NCBI GenBank assembly: GCA_964423265.1
Contig: CAYREF010000024.1
Coordinates: 1 to 28,003 of the forward strand
Direction of reading: 5' to 3'
Length of the DNA stretch: 28,003 bases
DNA from: M55B165 sp964423265
Lineage (GTDB): Bacteria; Actinomycetota; Humimicrobiia; Humimicrobiales; Humimicrobiaceae
In this document: in pieces, positions 6,329 through 14,557 of the stretch
How positions within the stretch are numbered: the first letter of the stretch is position 1
Layout: every line of letters begins with the position of its first letter
Program-made: the position numbers and the translations under genes
The notes under the pieces: generated by a model
What the model was told of the DNA's origin: nothing
Seen by the model: the letters and a program-made list of their open reading frames with translations, nothing else
Database searches by the model: none

Positions 6329-8065
6329 TTACTTATCCAACCATACAGTGCTCAAATCATAATCTTCCATATTGCTCAGATAAAATCCTTTAACATATGG
6401 CTGTATAATTCTTCTTGAACCATAGAAGTAAATTAAAGCAAAAGCATGGTCGTTTAGGATCATCTTTTCAACTTCCCTATATTTTGCAATTCTTTCCTCT
6501 TCATCGAGAGTAGCTCTTGCTTCTTCCAGTAGCTTATCCACTTCAGGATTATTATAATTAGCATAGTTGTCAGCTGATTCTGAATGGAATAATGGATATA
6601 GGAAATTATCCATTATCGGATAATCTGCTAACCATCCAAGCCTAAAGAAGTTTATTTCCCCAGACTGTGCTTTTTCAAGCATAGTACCCCACTCATAACC
6701 TTCTACTTCTATGTTTACTCCAAGTTCAGCTGCATCTGCCTGTATTGCTTCCGCTATAATCTCATGGCTTGAGCCAGTGTTATAGCCAAGTTTAAGTGTT
6801 GGCAATCCTTCGCCATTAGGATATCCTGCTTCTTCAAGAAGTTCAGCAGCTTTTTCAGGATTATAGCTTACTTCTGACGCATTTTCCTGAAAACCAGGAA
6901 TTCCTGGTGGAACAAAGCCTGTAGCTGGAGTAGGAACACCTTCACCCACGATTTCACAAATGTTTTCTTTGTCAACCATGTAACTTAAAGCTTCCCTCAA
7001 CTTAGGACTGTCCTTAAATGGCTCTGTATCAATATTCATGCCATAGTAGTATATGGCCAGAATCGGCTTAATTATAACATTTTCACCCATTTCTGGATCT
7101 TCCTGGGTAGCATTTACCTGCCCAACAGGTATAGAGGTATATTCAAGATTTCCTGCCTGGAATTCCAGGAATGCGGTGTTCTCATCAGCCATGATTACAT
7201 ATCTTACACTGTCAAGATAAGCATTATCGCCATAGTAGTCTTCATTCTTTTCTAGAACTATATACTGGTCATGAACCCATTCAACAAACTTAAACGCTCC
7301 AGTACCATTGATATGTTCAGCATATTCTTCTCCCCACTCTTCAACGTCGCTCTCCAGAACAGGATAGAATACAACATGGCCTAAAGTATTAATAAAGTCT
7401 GCATAAGGGTATTTTAAGGTCACTTCAAGAGTATAATCATCAATAGCCTTAAGTCCTTCAAATGTATCTGCAGTTCCATCTTGAAGCTCATCATAACCCA
7501 CTATTGGAGCTAGATGATATGCCAGGTATGAAGCTGTCTCTTGGGCCGCAGCCCTTGTCCAAGCATAAATGAAATCCTCGGCTGTTACTTCATCTCCACT
7601 ATGGAATTTAACACCTTTTTTCAAATAAAAAGTGTATACCAAACCATCATCACTAATATCCCAGCTATCAGCAATTGCAGGTTGTGTCTCTAATGTCTCA
7701 GGATCATATTTTACTAATCCATCCCATACCTGCCTTATAACTTGGATACCTTCACTTTCGTAACTGTTGGGTGGATCGAGTGATACAGGCTCATGAATAT
7801 AAAGCCTCATTTCTCCACCTTCTTTTGGGCCTGCTGCTTCTTCTACTTCCTCTTCTGCCTCTTCAACAGCCTCTTCTGCCTCTTCAACAGTCTCTTCTGC
7901 CTCTTCAACTGCCTCTTCTGCAGCTTCTTCAACAGCCTCTTCTGCCTCTTCAACTGCCTCTTCTACTGGCTCTGCTTCTTGTGCACAGCCTGCAAAAAGA
8001 ACTACAACCATTGAAACTGCTGCCAATATTGCAATTATAGTCTTTAACTTCCTAATTCTAGTCAT
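6329..8065 (-). CDS. oppA: Peptide-binding lipoprotein, family 5, normal domain order (OppA/DppA-like)
   Basis: A 578-residue extracytoplasmic solute-binding lipoprotein. The signal peptide ends in lipobox LFAGC with acylated Cys27. An unusually long acidic linker of Glu/Ala/Val repeats (about 31-78) precedes the SBP_bac_5 domain. The domain is in the usual order: early strand MRLYIHEPVSLDP, QPAIADSWDISDDGLVYTF, LKKGVKFHSGDEVTAEDF, GTGAFKFVEW, then LREALSYMVDKENI, YNPEKAAELLEEAGYPNGE and NNPEVDKLLEEA. It is the first gene of the importer operon, with a strong AAAGGAGG four bases before the ATG. It presumably delivers peptides to OppBCDF. It also serves as an internal reference for the permuted second binding protein. 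A weak possible promoter (TTGCTT, 16 bp, TAGTAT) lies upstream. Confidence 0.94.
   Translation of the reverse strand: MTRIRKLKTIIAILAAVSMVVVLFAGCAQEAEPVEEAVEEAEEAVEEAAEEAVEEAEETVEEAEEAVEEAEEEVEEAAGPKEGGEMRLYIHEPVSLDPPNSYESEGIQVIRQVWDGLVKYDPETLETQPAIADSWDISDDGLVYTFYLKKGVKFHSGDEVTAEDFIYAWTRAAAQETASYLAYHLAPIVGYDELQDGTADTFEGLKAIDDYTLEVTLKYPYADFINTLGHVVFYPVLESDVEEWGEEYAEHINGTGAFKFVEWVHDQYIVLEKNEDYYGDNAYLDSVRYVIMADENTAFLEFQAGNLEYTSIPVGQVNATQEDPEMGENVIIKPILAIYYYGMNIDTEPFKDSPKLREALSYMVDKENICEIVGEGVPTPATGFVPPGIPGFQENASEVSYNPEKAAELLEEAGYPNGEGLPTLKLGYNTGSSHEIIAEAIQADAAELGVNIEVEGYEWGTMLEKAQSGEINFFRLGWLADYPIMDNFLYPLFHSESADNYANYNNPEVDKLLEEARATLDEEERIAKYREVEKMILNDHAFALIYFYGSRRIIQPYVKGFYLSNMEDYDLSTVWLDK
7832..7975 (-). 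repeat. 21-bp-period coding repeat giving an acidic EEA/VEEA stalk
   Basis: About 48 codons of the binding-protein gene consist almost only of Glu, Ala and Val in a loose seven-residue rhythm (VEEAEEA and variants), encoded by a degenerate 21-bp tandem unit. It sits directly between the lipid-anchored Cys and the folded domain, so it probably forms a charged, perhaps helical, stalk. Such repeats can change length by slippage. Confidence 0.8.
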
Positions 8066-8144
8066 TTATCCTCCTTTTATCAAAAATACTATACGAGATT
8101 ATTCCCTAAGCAACCTCCTTTCTGTCTTAGATAATCTTATGAAT

Positions 8145-8378
8145 TTACAATAATATAAACAACAATATTGTTGTTATGGCAAACACTATTCCCAATCCTA
8201 AAGTTATCCTATCCAGGTTTTTCTCCACTATTCCGGAACCGTCAAAAGTCTCAACCATTCCTGAAAACAACCCTGTAATTCCGCCCCCTTTTCCGCTATG
8301 AAGCAAAATAAACAAGATAACTCCAAGACATGCCATTATATGTATTCCATACAAAGCATTCAATAAAACTGAACCCAT
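8145..8378 (-). CDS. secG: Protein translocase subunit SecG
   Basis: A 77-residue membrane protein with two hydrophobic helices (about 8-26 and 57-77). They flank a loop containing LLHSGKGGGITGLFSG and EKNLDRIT, which match the conserved SecG segment after the first helix. It assists the SecYE channel in protein export. GGAAGG lies eight bases before the ATG. It is the last gene after gap-pgk-tpiA-gpmI, the position it occupies in many Gram-positive genomes, and it is 70 bp downstream of gpmI. The peptide importer follows 79 bp later with no clear terminator between them. Confidence 0.93.
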   Translation of the reverse strand: MGSVLLNALYGIHIMACLGVILFILLHSGKGGGITGLFSGMVETFDGSGIVEKNLDRITLGLGIVFAITTILLFILL

Positions 8379-8448
8379 CTATAAAACCTTCCTTTTTTTT
8401 CTTAACAAACTCATATTTTAACAAAAAAAGCTAATAATAAAAATATTT

Positions 8449-10020
8449 TTAATAATCTTCAGGCAACAAGGAAATCCCTGTCATTTCTTTTGGCTTCCAA
8501 ATATTTAAGAAATCCAGGATAGTGGGTGCGATATCGCACAACATGCATTGCCTTCCTTTGTTCATTTTTCTCAGATTCTCTATTTTATCATCTGTCACAA
8601 TAAATGGAACCATTGAAATTGAATGTTTGGTAATCGTTCCCCCACCCTTAAAGTTAACCATCTCCTCAGCATTGCCGTGATCTGCAGTAATTAATGCAAC
8701 TCCTCCTATTTCATTTATTTTATCTACTACCCTACCAACACATTGATCAACAACTTCCACAGCTGCTATAGCTGCATCTAAAAATCCTGTATGTCCTACC
8801 ATATCCGGGTTAGCGTAATTTAAAATTATTACATCATATAATCGTTCGTCAATTTCTTTTACTACCGTATCCGTAACCTCATAAGCACTCATTTCCGGCT
8901 TTAGGTTATAGGTTGCCACCTTAGGCGAGGGTATAAGTATCCTGTCTTCCCCTTCATTAGGCTTTTCAACCCCCCCATTAAAAAAGAAGGTGACATGGGC
9001 ATACTTTTCAGTCTCTGCAATCCTCAACTGCCTTAAACTATGGAGTGCGAGCACTTCACCCAAAGTATTTGCAATCTTTTTAGGCGGGAAAGCTATGGGG
9101 GCATCAAAATTTTTATCATACTGGGTCATGCAGACAAAAAATACTGTGGGAGGCCTTTCCCCCCTGTCAAATTTATCAAAATCCTTGCTTATAAAAGCTC
9201 TGGTAAGCTGTCTTGCCCTGTCGGGCCTAAAATTAAAAAATATTATAGAATCTCCATCCTTTATTTTGGCCTTCTCATCATCTGAAACCTTAACCTTACC
9301 AGGTATGACAAATTCATCATCAATATCATTTTCATAAGAGGCTTCTACCAGTTTTTCTGCACTCTCAAACTCTTCTCCATTCCTGTAAACCAGGACATCA
9401 TAAGCTTTTTTAGTCCTATCCCAGCGGTTATCCCTGTCCATTGCATAATAGCGTCCGCTCACTGTAGCTATCTCTCCCACATTACCGTGAGCAGATAAGA
9501 ACTTATTCAATTCTTCTAGATAAGTCACTGCGCTCCTGGGAGGGACATCTCTTCCGTCAAGGAAAGCATGAATATATAAGTTCTTTACCCCTCCTTTTTC
9601 AGCAAGCTCAATTAATGCTTTCAAGTGGTTTAAATGACTATGCACCCCACCATCAGAAACTAAGCCCATTAAATGGAGAGAGCTGTTATTTTTATTTGTT
9701 TCTTTGACCGCCTGGTTGAGGACTTTATTTTTTAAAAAAGTGCCTTCTTCTATAGCCTTATTTATCCTGGTATATTCCTGGTAAACAACTCTCCCAGAGC
9801 CAATATTAAGATGGCCCACTTCAGAATTGCCCATCTGCCCCTCAGGCAGGCCTACAGCTTCCCCAGAAGCTTTAAGCCTAGTGTTGGGATATATATCATA
9901 ATAACTGTCTATATTTGGAGTTTTACCCAAATTAATTGCATTTCCCTGCTTTTTTTCAGACAAACCCCAACCGTCTAGAATAATTAAGCAGACGGGTTTT
10001 TTTACCTCTTTTTTAACCAA
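8449..10020 (-). CDS. gpmI: 2,3-bisphosphoglycerate-independent phosphoglycerate mutase
   Basis: A 523-residue Mn-dependent enzyme that interconverts 3- and 2-phosphoglycerate in lower glycolysis. The alkaline-phosphatase-like metal site is visible: LDGWG with Asp16, and catalytic Ser66 in MGNSEVGH. Phosphoglycerate-binding segments HAFLDGRDVPP and GRYYAMDRDNRWDR follow, then metal ligands in NYANPDMVGHTG and TADHGNAEEM. Length is normal for the family. The start is TTG, supported by GAAGGG six bases upstream and by the usual distance to LDGWG. It lies 54 bp after tpiA in the glycolytic operon. Having the cofactor-independent mutase here is consistent with an anaerobe, though not diagnostic. 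Confidence 0.96.
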   Translation of the reverse strand: MVKKEVKKPVCLIILDGWGLSEKKQGNAINLGKTPNIDSYYDIYPNTRLKASGEAVGLPEGQMGNSEVGHLNIGSGRVVYQEYTRINKAIEEGTFLKNKVLNQAVKETNKNNSSLHLMGLVSDGGVHSHLNHLKALIELAEKGGVKNLYIHAFLDGRDVPPRSAVTYLEELNKFLSAHGNVGEIATVSGRYYAMDRDNRWDRTKKAYDVLVYRNGEEFESAEKLVEASYENDIDDEFVIPGKVKVSDDEKAKIKDGDSIIFFNFRPDRARQLTRAFISKDFDKFDRGERPPTVFFVCMTQYDKNFDAPIAFPPKKIANTLGEVLALHSLRQLRIAETEKYAHVTFFFNGGVEKPNEGEDRILIPSPKVATYNLKPEMSAYEVTDTVVKEIDERLYDVIILNYANPDMVGHTGFLDAAIAAVEVVDQCVGRVVDKINEIGGVALITADHGNAEEMVNFKGGGTITKHSISMVPFIVTDDKIENLRKMNKGRQCMLCDIAPTILDFLNIWKPKEMTGISLLPEDY

Positions 10021-10074
10021 AAATATCCCTTCAACCTTTCCTATATGAATTATCTAAAAGGTTATGAAAAAAAC

Positions 10075-10830
10075 TTAATAATTAATAATAGCTATAAAAT
10101 CATCGGCATCCAGGCTTGCTCCGCCAACTAATGCTCCGTCAATATCTGGCATAGCCATAAGCTCTGATATATTATGGGGTTTAACACTGCCTCCGTATTG
10201 TATCCTTATTTTCTCTGCTGCATCCCTGCTGTAAAGTTCACCTAATTTCTTCCTGATAGCGCCGCACATATTATTTGCATCTTCAGCAGTAGCAGTTTTC
10301 CCTGTACCTATAGCCCATATTGGCTCATAAGCAACGGTAAGGTTTACTATATCCTGTTCTGCTATACCTTTCAGGCAATTCTCAAGCTGCCCTAAAACAT
10401 ATTTTTCTTCCTCACCGCTTTCCCTTATCTCAAGCTGTTCCCCAATACATAATATTGGTTTCAGCCCATTGGCAAATGCAGCCTTTATTTTTTTATTGAT
10501 ACCAGAATCTTCCTCATTAAAAATCTCTCGCCTTTCGCTATGGCCCAATATAACATATTCCACATTTAAGGCCTTAAGCATTTTAGGGGAAATTTCACCC
10601 GTATAAGCGCCACTCTCCTCAAAATGCATATTTTGTGCGCCTAATTTTGCCTCTATGTCATCTCCTTCTACTACTGTGCTCACTGCCCTCAGAGCCGTAA
10701 ATGGCGGACAAAAAGCAACTTCGCAATTATTCTTATTCTCATACTTAAATTTAAAATCATCAAAAAATTGAATTGCCTCTATATGGGTCATATTCATTTT
10801 CCAATTACCCGCAATAAAAGGGGTTCTCAT
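10075..10830 (-). CDS. tpiA: Triosephosphate isomerase
   Basis: A 251-residue TIM-barrel enzyme interconverting dihydroxyacetone phosphate and glyceraldehyde 3-phosphate. The catalytic set is complete: Lys11 in AGNWKMN, His97 in ILGHSERRE, and Glu169 in AYEPIWAIGTGKTAT. The phosphate-binding end IQYGGSVKPHN and GALVGGASL is present. I chose the second ATG (10828-10830, protein MRTPFIAGNWK) because an AAAGG lies nine bases upstream. The ATG three codons earlier directly abuts that AAAGG and would have no spacing. It starts 21 bp after the pgk stop codon. Confidence 0.96.
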   Translation of the reverse strand: MRTPFIAGNWKMNMTHIEAIQFFDDFKFKYENKNNCEVAFCPPFTALRAVSTVVEGDDIEAKLGAQNMHFEESGAYTGEISPKMLKALNVEYVILGHSERREIFNEEDSGINKKIKAAFANGLKPILCIGEQLEIRESGEEEKYVLGQLENCLKGIAEQDIVNLTVAYEPIWAIGTGKTATAEDANNMCGAIRKKLGELYSRDAAEKIRIQYGGSVKPHNISELMAMPDIDGALVGGASLDADDFIAIINY

Positions 10831-10851
10831 TAAAATCATCCTTTCTTTTTT

Positions 10852-12042
10852 CTACTTATCCATTAATGCAGCAACACCTGGTAGCTGCTTGCCTTCCATT
10901 AGTTCCATTGAAGCTCCGCCACCGCTAGAAACATGTGAAAACTTACCGGATAAATTATATTTTTTGATAGCCGCCAGGGTATCCCCGCCTCCAATTGCAG
11001 TTACCGCAGAGCTTTTTGCAATAGCCTTGGCAATATTTTTTGTTCCATTTTCAAACTTTTCCCATTCAAATACTCCCATCGGGCCATTCCAGAAAATTGT
11101 TTCTGATTTTGCTATTTCTTTTTTAAATAGCTCTAAACTTTTATCCCCTATATCCAGGCCCATCCAGTCTATGGGAATAGATTGTACAGGCACTACTTTT
11201 TTATCCGCATCTTTGTCATACTCACTAGCTATAACATTGTCTATGGGTAGTAAAAAATTGACATTATTTTTTTCTGCCAGCTTAAGCATTTCTTTGGCAT
11301 AGCCTACCTGGTCTTCTTCACAAATGGATTTTCCTATCTCAAACCCTTTAGCCTTAAAAAATGTATAGCTCATGCCGCCACCAAGCATAAGGCTGTCTAC
11401 CTTACTTAATAAATTTTTTATAACCTGGAGCTTATCAGAAACTTTACTGCCTCCCAATATGGCTAAAAATGGTCTTTTAGGAGACTCGAGCAGTGAACTG
11501 AGCGTACTTATCTCATTGTGCAGTAGAAAACCTGCCACAGCCGGTAAATGTTTGGGTACACCCGCAACTGAAGCATGGGCCCGGTGCGCCGCTCCGAATG
11601 CATCATTTACATAAATTTCTGCCAGCGAAGCCAATGATTTAGAAAAAGCAGGATCATTTGACTTCTCGCCAGGATTAAATCTTAGGTTTTCCAACAATAC
11701 AATATCCCCATAGTCCATCTCATTGTCTATATAATTTTTTATTTCTTCTGAAAATATCTGGTTAAATTTTTTAACTTTCCTTCCAATCAGTTTTTCCAGT
11801 TCCCTTGCTACAGGGTCAAGCCTTAATTCCTCTACAACTTTTCCTTTGGGTCTTCCCAGATGGGACATTAATATAATTTTTGCCTGATTATCCATTAAAT
11901 ACTTTATAGTATCCAATGACAATTTTATCCTGGTATTATCAGTAACCTTCTGGCTTTCGTCCAGGGGCACATTATAGTCAACCCTAACTATTACTTTTTT
12001 TCTCTTGACATCAATATCTTCAATAGTTTTTTTATTAAACAT
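10852..12042 (-). CDS. pgk: Phosphoglycerate kinase
   Basis: A 396-residue two-domain kinase that makes ATP and 3-phosphoglycerate from 1,3-bisphosphoglycerate. Conserved segments in order: RVDYNVPLD, SHLGRPKG, ENLRFNPGE, DAFGAAHRAHAS, LGGSKVSDK, NGPMGVFEWEKFENGT and the nucleotide-binding GGGDTLAAIKKY near the C terminus. I prefer the ATG at 12040-12042, with AGGCGG five bases upstream. A GTG two codons earlier would abut that sequence. The gene follows gap after a 71-bp gap that holds a stem-loop. Confidence 0.96.
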   Translation of the reverse strand: MFNKKTIEDIDVKRKKVIVRVDYNVPLDESQKVTDNTRIKLSLDTIKYLMDNQAKIILMSHLGRPKGKVVEELRLDPVARELEKLIGRKVKKFNQIFSEEIKNYIDNEMDYGDIVLLENLRFNPGEKSNDPAFSKSLASLAEIYVNDAFGAAHRAHASVAGVPKHLPAVAGFLLHNEISTLSSLLESPKRPFLAILGGSKVSDKLQVIKNLLSKVDSLMLGGGMSYTFFKAKGFEIGKSICEEDQVGYAKEMLKLAEKNNVNFLLPIDNVIASEYDKDADKKVVPVQSIPIDWMGLDIGDKSLELFKKEIAKSETIFWNGPMGVFEWEKFENGTKNIAKAIAKSSAVTAIGGGDTLAAIKKYNLSGKFSHVSSGGGASMELMEGKQLPGVAALMDK

Positions 12043-12063
12043 TTCCACCGCCTATTTTTAATT

Positions 12064-12093
12064 AAATAACCGGGACATAAGCCCCGGTTATTT
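12064..12093 (-). promoter_or_regulatory. Stem-loop between gap and pgk
   Basis: An 11-bp perfect inverted repeat (12064-12074 with 12083-12093; core AACCGGG/CCCGGTT) encloses an 8-nt loop. In the minus-strand transcript only a short, interrupted T stretch follows, so it looks like an attenuator or RNA-processing/stability stem rather than a full terminator. Stems at gap-pgk junctions that raise gap mRNA over the rest of the operon are known in other bacteria. Confidence 0.65.
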
Positions 12094-12113
12094 TTAAAAC
12101 TATTATTTTTTAT

Positions 12114-13127
12114 TTATTTCATCAAAAATTTGAATAAATCAAAGCACCTGGAAGAATAAGCCCATTCATTATCATACCAAGTCATAACTTTAACTAAATC
12201 TCCATTCTTCATAGTGCTTGGAGCATCAAAAATTGATGAATAAGGATCACCTACTATATCCACAGAAACTAGGGGCTCCTCAGAATACTTAAGTATACCT
12301 TCAAAATTTGGTTGCTCTGAAGCTTCTTTAACTGCCGCATTTATTTCTTCTTCTGAAGCATCTTCTCCTAAATTCATTACCAGGTCAATTATAGAGCCAA
12401 CAGGTACCGGTATTCTTAAAGCAAGACCATCAAGTTTGCCATCTAGTTCAGGTATTACCAAGCCAATTGCTTTTGCAGCGCCAGTTGAAGTAGGAATTGA
12501 TGACATGGCAGCAGCCCTTGCCCTCCTTAAATCCTTGTGGGGCAAATCCAGCAGCTTCTGGTCATTGGTGTAAGCATGGACTGTAGTCATAAATCCACTT
12601 TCAATTCCAAATGCATCATTTATTACTTTACAAACTGGTGCAAGACCATTGGTGGTACAGGAAGCATTAGAAATGATATTATGTTTTTCTTTATCATATG
12701 AGTCCTGGTTAACACCTAACACCAAAGTAATGTCTGCTCCTTCCCCTTTCATGGGTGCCGAAACAATAACTTTCTTTGCACCTGCATCCAGATGCTTTTG
12801 GGCATCTTCTCTTTTTCTGAATATACCAGTTGATTCAAGCACTATACCTACATCCATGTCACCCCATGGGAGCTCTGCCGGGTCTTTTACAGAGAGGACC
12901 TTCATTTTCCTGTCGCCTACAACCAGAGAATCTCCCTCTGTTCTAACTTCTTCATCCAAAACCCCATAAACAGAATCATATTTTATAAGATGAGCAAGCG
13001 TAGAAGCGTCAGTTAAATCATTGATTGCCACAAAGTCCACTTCTTTTTGTTTATCATATTTCAAAGCAGCCCTAAACGTTTGCCTTCCTATCCTTCCAAA
13101 TCCATTAATTCCAACCTTTATTGACAT
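12114..13127 (-). CDS. gap: Glyceraldehyde-3-phosphate dehydrogenase, type I
   Basis: A 337-residue phosphorylating dehydrogenase. The Rossmann start is VGINGFGRIGRQTFR. AINDLTD, with an acidic residue near position 37, suggests NAD rather than NADP preference. Catalytic Cys157 is in SNASCTTNGLAP and His184 in TTVHAYTNDQ. Phosphate-site residues are in RRARAAAMSSIPTSTGAAKA, and the C terminus has WYDNEWAYSSR. An AGGAGG lies a few bases before the ATG. It opens the glycolytic operon, 160 bp after rapZ; that gap contains a possible promoter and a short AT-rich repeat. It is the usual bacterial type I enzyme, with nothing missing. Confidence 0.97.
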   Translation of the reverse strand: MSIKVGINGFGRIGRQTFRAALKYDKQKEVDFVAINDLTDASTLAHLIKYDSVYGVLDEEVRTEGDSLVVGDRKMKVLSVKDPAELPWGDMDVGIVLESTGIFRKREDAQKHLDAGAKKVIVSAPMKGEGADITLVLGVNQDSYDKEKHNIISNASCTTNGLAPVCKVINDAFGIESGFMTTVHAYTNDQKLLDLPHKDLRRARAAAMSSIPTSTGAAKAIGLVIPELDGKLDGLALRIPVPVGSIIDLVMNLGEDASEEEINAAVKEASEQPNFEGILKYSEEPLVSVDIVGDPYSSIFDAPSTMKNGDLVKVMTWYDNEWAYSSRCFDLFKFLMK

Positions 13128-13149
13128 TATTCCTCCTTATCTCCTTTTT

Positions 13150-13179
13150 ATAATACACTCCATCGTTTTGCCCTTGTAA
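13150..13179 (-). promoter_or_regulatory. Possible promoter of the glycolytic operon
   Basis: On the minus strand a TATTAT (13150-13155) lies 18 bp downstream of TTACAA (13174-13179), about 22 bp before the gap start codon. The -35 match is poor and the region is AT-rich, so this is only a candidate. Confidence 0.3.
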
Positions 13180-13216
13180 GCAAATTAGGAAATTTTAGCA
13201 AATTTACTGCAAATTT
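13180..13216. repeat. Three GCAAATT repeats upstream of gap
   Basis: GCAAATT occurs at 13180-13186, 13198-13204 and 13209-13216 (the last as GCAAATTT), starts 18 and 11 bp apart, immediately upstream of the candidate -35 box. They could be operator half-sites or an AT-rich promoter-enhancing element; I do not recognise a known regulator site. Confidence 0.35.
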
Positions 13217-13287
13217 AAAAGATATTTTTAACTATTTAAAAAAATTATATAGTAATTCATTAATTTTAAAAAACAATTAATATTTTA

Positions 13288-14187
13288 CTATTCTTTTTCT
13301 ATGTCTCTATGAGATATTTTTACTAAATACCCTTTTAACTTTAGGTAATCATATATTTTTTCAGACAAAACCACTGACCGGTGCTTGCCCCCGGTACAGC
13401 CAATTCCAATACCCAGATAGCTCTTACCTTCAGCAATATAATTAGGTACCAGGAAATCTAGCATCTTTTCAAACAACCTTAAAAATTTCTTGGTTTCCTC
13501 CCTGGATAAAACAAAGTCTACCACCTCCCTGTTCCGGCCGTTTAAAGCCTTCAAGGCTTTATTATAAAAGGGGTTGGGGAGAAACCTAACATCAATGACC
13601 AAATCAACATTTTCAGGCAAACCGAATTTATAGCCAAAAGAGACCACTGCTATCTGTAATAGCTTGCTTTTTTCTGACTTGCTCATCATCCTATCCGATA
13701 TAGTTATTCTGAGTTCTTTCGGGTTGAGCAAGGTAGTATCTATAATCACATCCGAAATTTCCCTCAGATTGTACATCTTCTCTATTTCTTTTTCTATACC
13801 GCTGCCAATATCGCCATTTTCCACTAAAGGATGCTTTCTTCTAGTAAGGGAATACCTCTTCATGAGTATATTCTTTGAAGCCTCCAGGAAAAGTATCCTG
13901 CAATCTACTCCCCTTTCTTTCAACTTATCCACAGACTGGTAAATTTCATCAAAGAAAAATCCGCTTCTTAGATCAATGGCAATAGCGATCTTTTTAACCT
14001 TCTTATTCTTGGCAGAGAAAAAATCTATAATGCTTAAGAGCAAGTTAGCGGGTAAATTGTCAATGCAGTAATAGCCTGCATCCTCAAAATAATTTAATGC
14101 TTCTGTCTTTCCAGCTCCGGACAGGCCTGTAATTATTATAAGTTTGATGCCATACTTATTTTGTTTTTTCTCTGTTTCTTCTTTCAT
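13288..14187 (-). CDS. rapZ: RapZ/YvcJ family nucleotide-binding protein
   Basis: A 299-residue protein with an N-terminal P-loop kinase-like domain: Walker A GLSGAGKT at residues 21-28, then the family hallmarks YYCIDNLPANLL, IDLRSG and FLEASKNILMKRYSLTRRKHPL. The C-terminal domain has SFGYKFGLPENVDLVIDVRFLPNPF and GIGCTGGKHRSVVLSE. E. coli RapZ is an RNA-binding adaptor controlling GlmY/GlmZ and glucosamine-6-phosphate synthesis; B. subtilis YvcJ hydrolyses nucleotides. The role here is unknown. The first 32 bases overlap the membrane-protein gene upstream and there is no clear Shine-Dalgarno, so coupling or reinitiation is likely. The usual partners yvcK and whiA do not follow; gap does. 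Confidence 0.93.
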   Translation of the reverse strand: MKEETEKKQNKYGIKLIIITGLSGAGKTEALNYFEDAGYYCIDNLPANLLLSIIDFFSAKNKKVKKIAIAIDLRSGFFFDEIYQSVDKLKERGVDCRILFLEASKNILMKRYSLTRRKHPLVENGDIGSGIEKEIEKMYNLREISDVIIDTTLLNPKELRITISDRMMSKSEKSKLLQIAVVSFGYKFGLPENVDLVIDVRFLPNPFYNKALKALNGRNREVVDFVLSREETKKFLRLFEKMLDFLVPNYIAEGKSYLGIGIGCTGGKHRSVVLSEKIYDYLKLKGYLVKISHRDIEKE

Positions 14188-14551
14188 AATATATTATTTT
14201 AGCTAACACTATGCTTATTATACTAATAACCAATGAGCTCCAGACATAACCCCAAAAGCCGGTAACCTTAAGACCTTTTATAAAATAATCAACCGCCCAT
14301 AACATTCCTGCATTAATAATAATATTAAATAAGCCTAAAGTTAAGATATTTATAGGAAGAGACAGTATTTTTACAATAGGCTTTATAAAAGTATTAAATA
14401 GGCCTAAAAGCAGCCCTGCCAAAAAAGCGATCAGGAATTTATCCCCTACTGTATCCCCGGTTATATGTATAAAAGGTAAAAAATAAGAGGCAACTGCAAT
14501 TGAAAATGTCATTATAACCCAATCTAGAAGCCACCTGAGCAATAAAAACAC
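14156..14551 (-). CDS. YvlD-type membrane protein (phage holin superfamily IV, PF04020)
   Basis: A 131-residue protein with about four hydrophobic helices and a short basic tail (YYERRNREKTK). The conserved core is LLGLFNTFIKPIVKILSLP followed by INILTLGLFNIIINAGMLW, typical of the small YvlD/DUF360 membrane proteins. The holin name is historical: these are chromosomal genes of unclear function and there is no phage context here. The start is GTG with AGGGG three bases upstream, six bases after the uvrC stop; the end overlaps rapZ by 32 bases. It probably rides in the uvr-rapZ transcript. Confidence 0.82.
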   Translation of the reverse strand: MFLLLRWLLDWVIMTFSIAVASYFLPFIHITGDTVGDKFLIAFLAGLLLGLFNTFIKPIVKILSLPINILTLGLFNIIINAGMLWAVDYFIKGLKVTGFWGYVWSSLVISIISIVLAKIIYYERRNREKTK

Positions 14552-14557
14552 CTGCCC

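Noticed and set aside
7771..8040. Leucine/proline/glutamine-rich open frames on the plus strand
   Set aside because: They are the antisense of the GAG/GAA-rich acidic stalk of the binding protein. The composition follows from the repeat, and they have no ribosome site.
8420..8448. A/T-only palindrome and T run after gpmI as a terminator
   Set aside because: The stem would have no G-C pairs in its arms, so a stable terminator is unlikely, and secG normally belongs to the same operon.
14156..14551. Prophage remnant suggested by the holin-type protein
   Set aside because: PF04020 proteins are ordinary chromosomal membrane proteins. No other phage gene or attachment site is visible.
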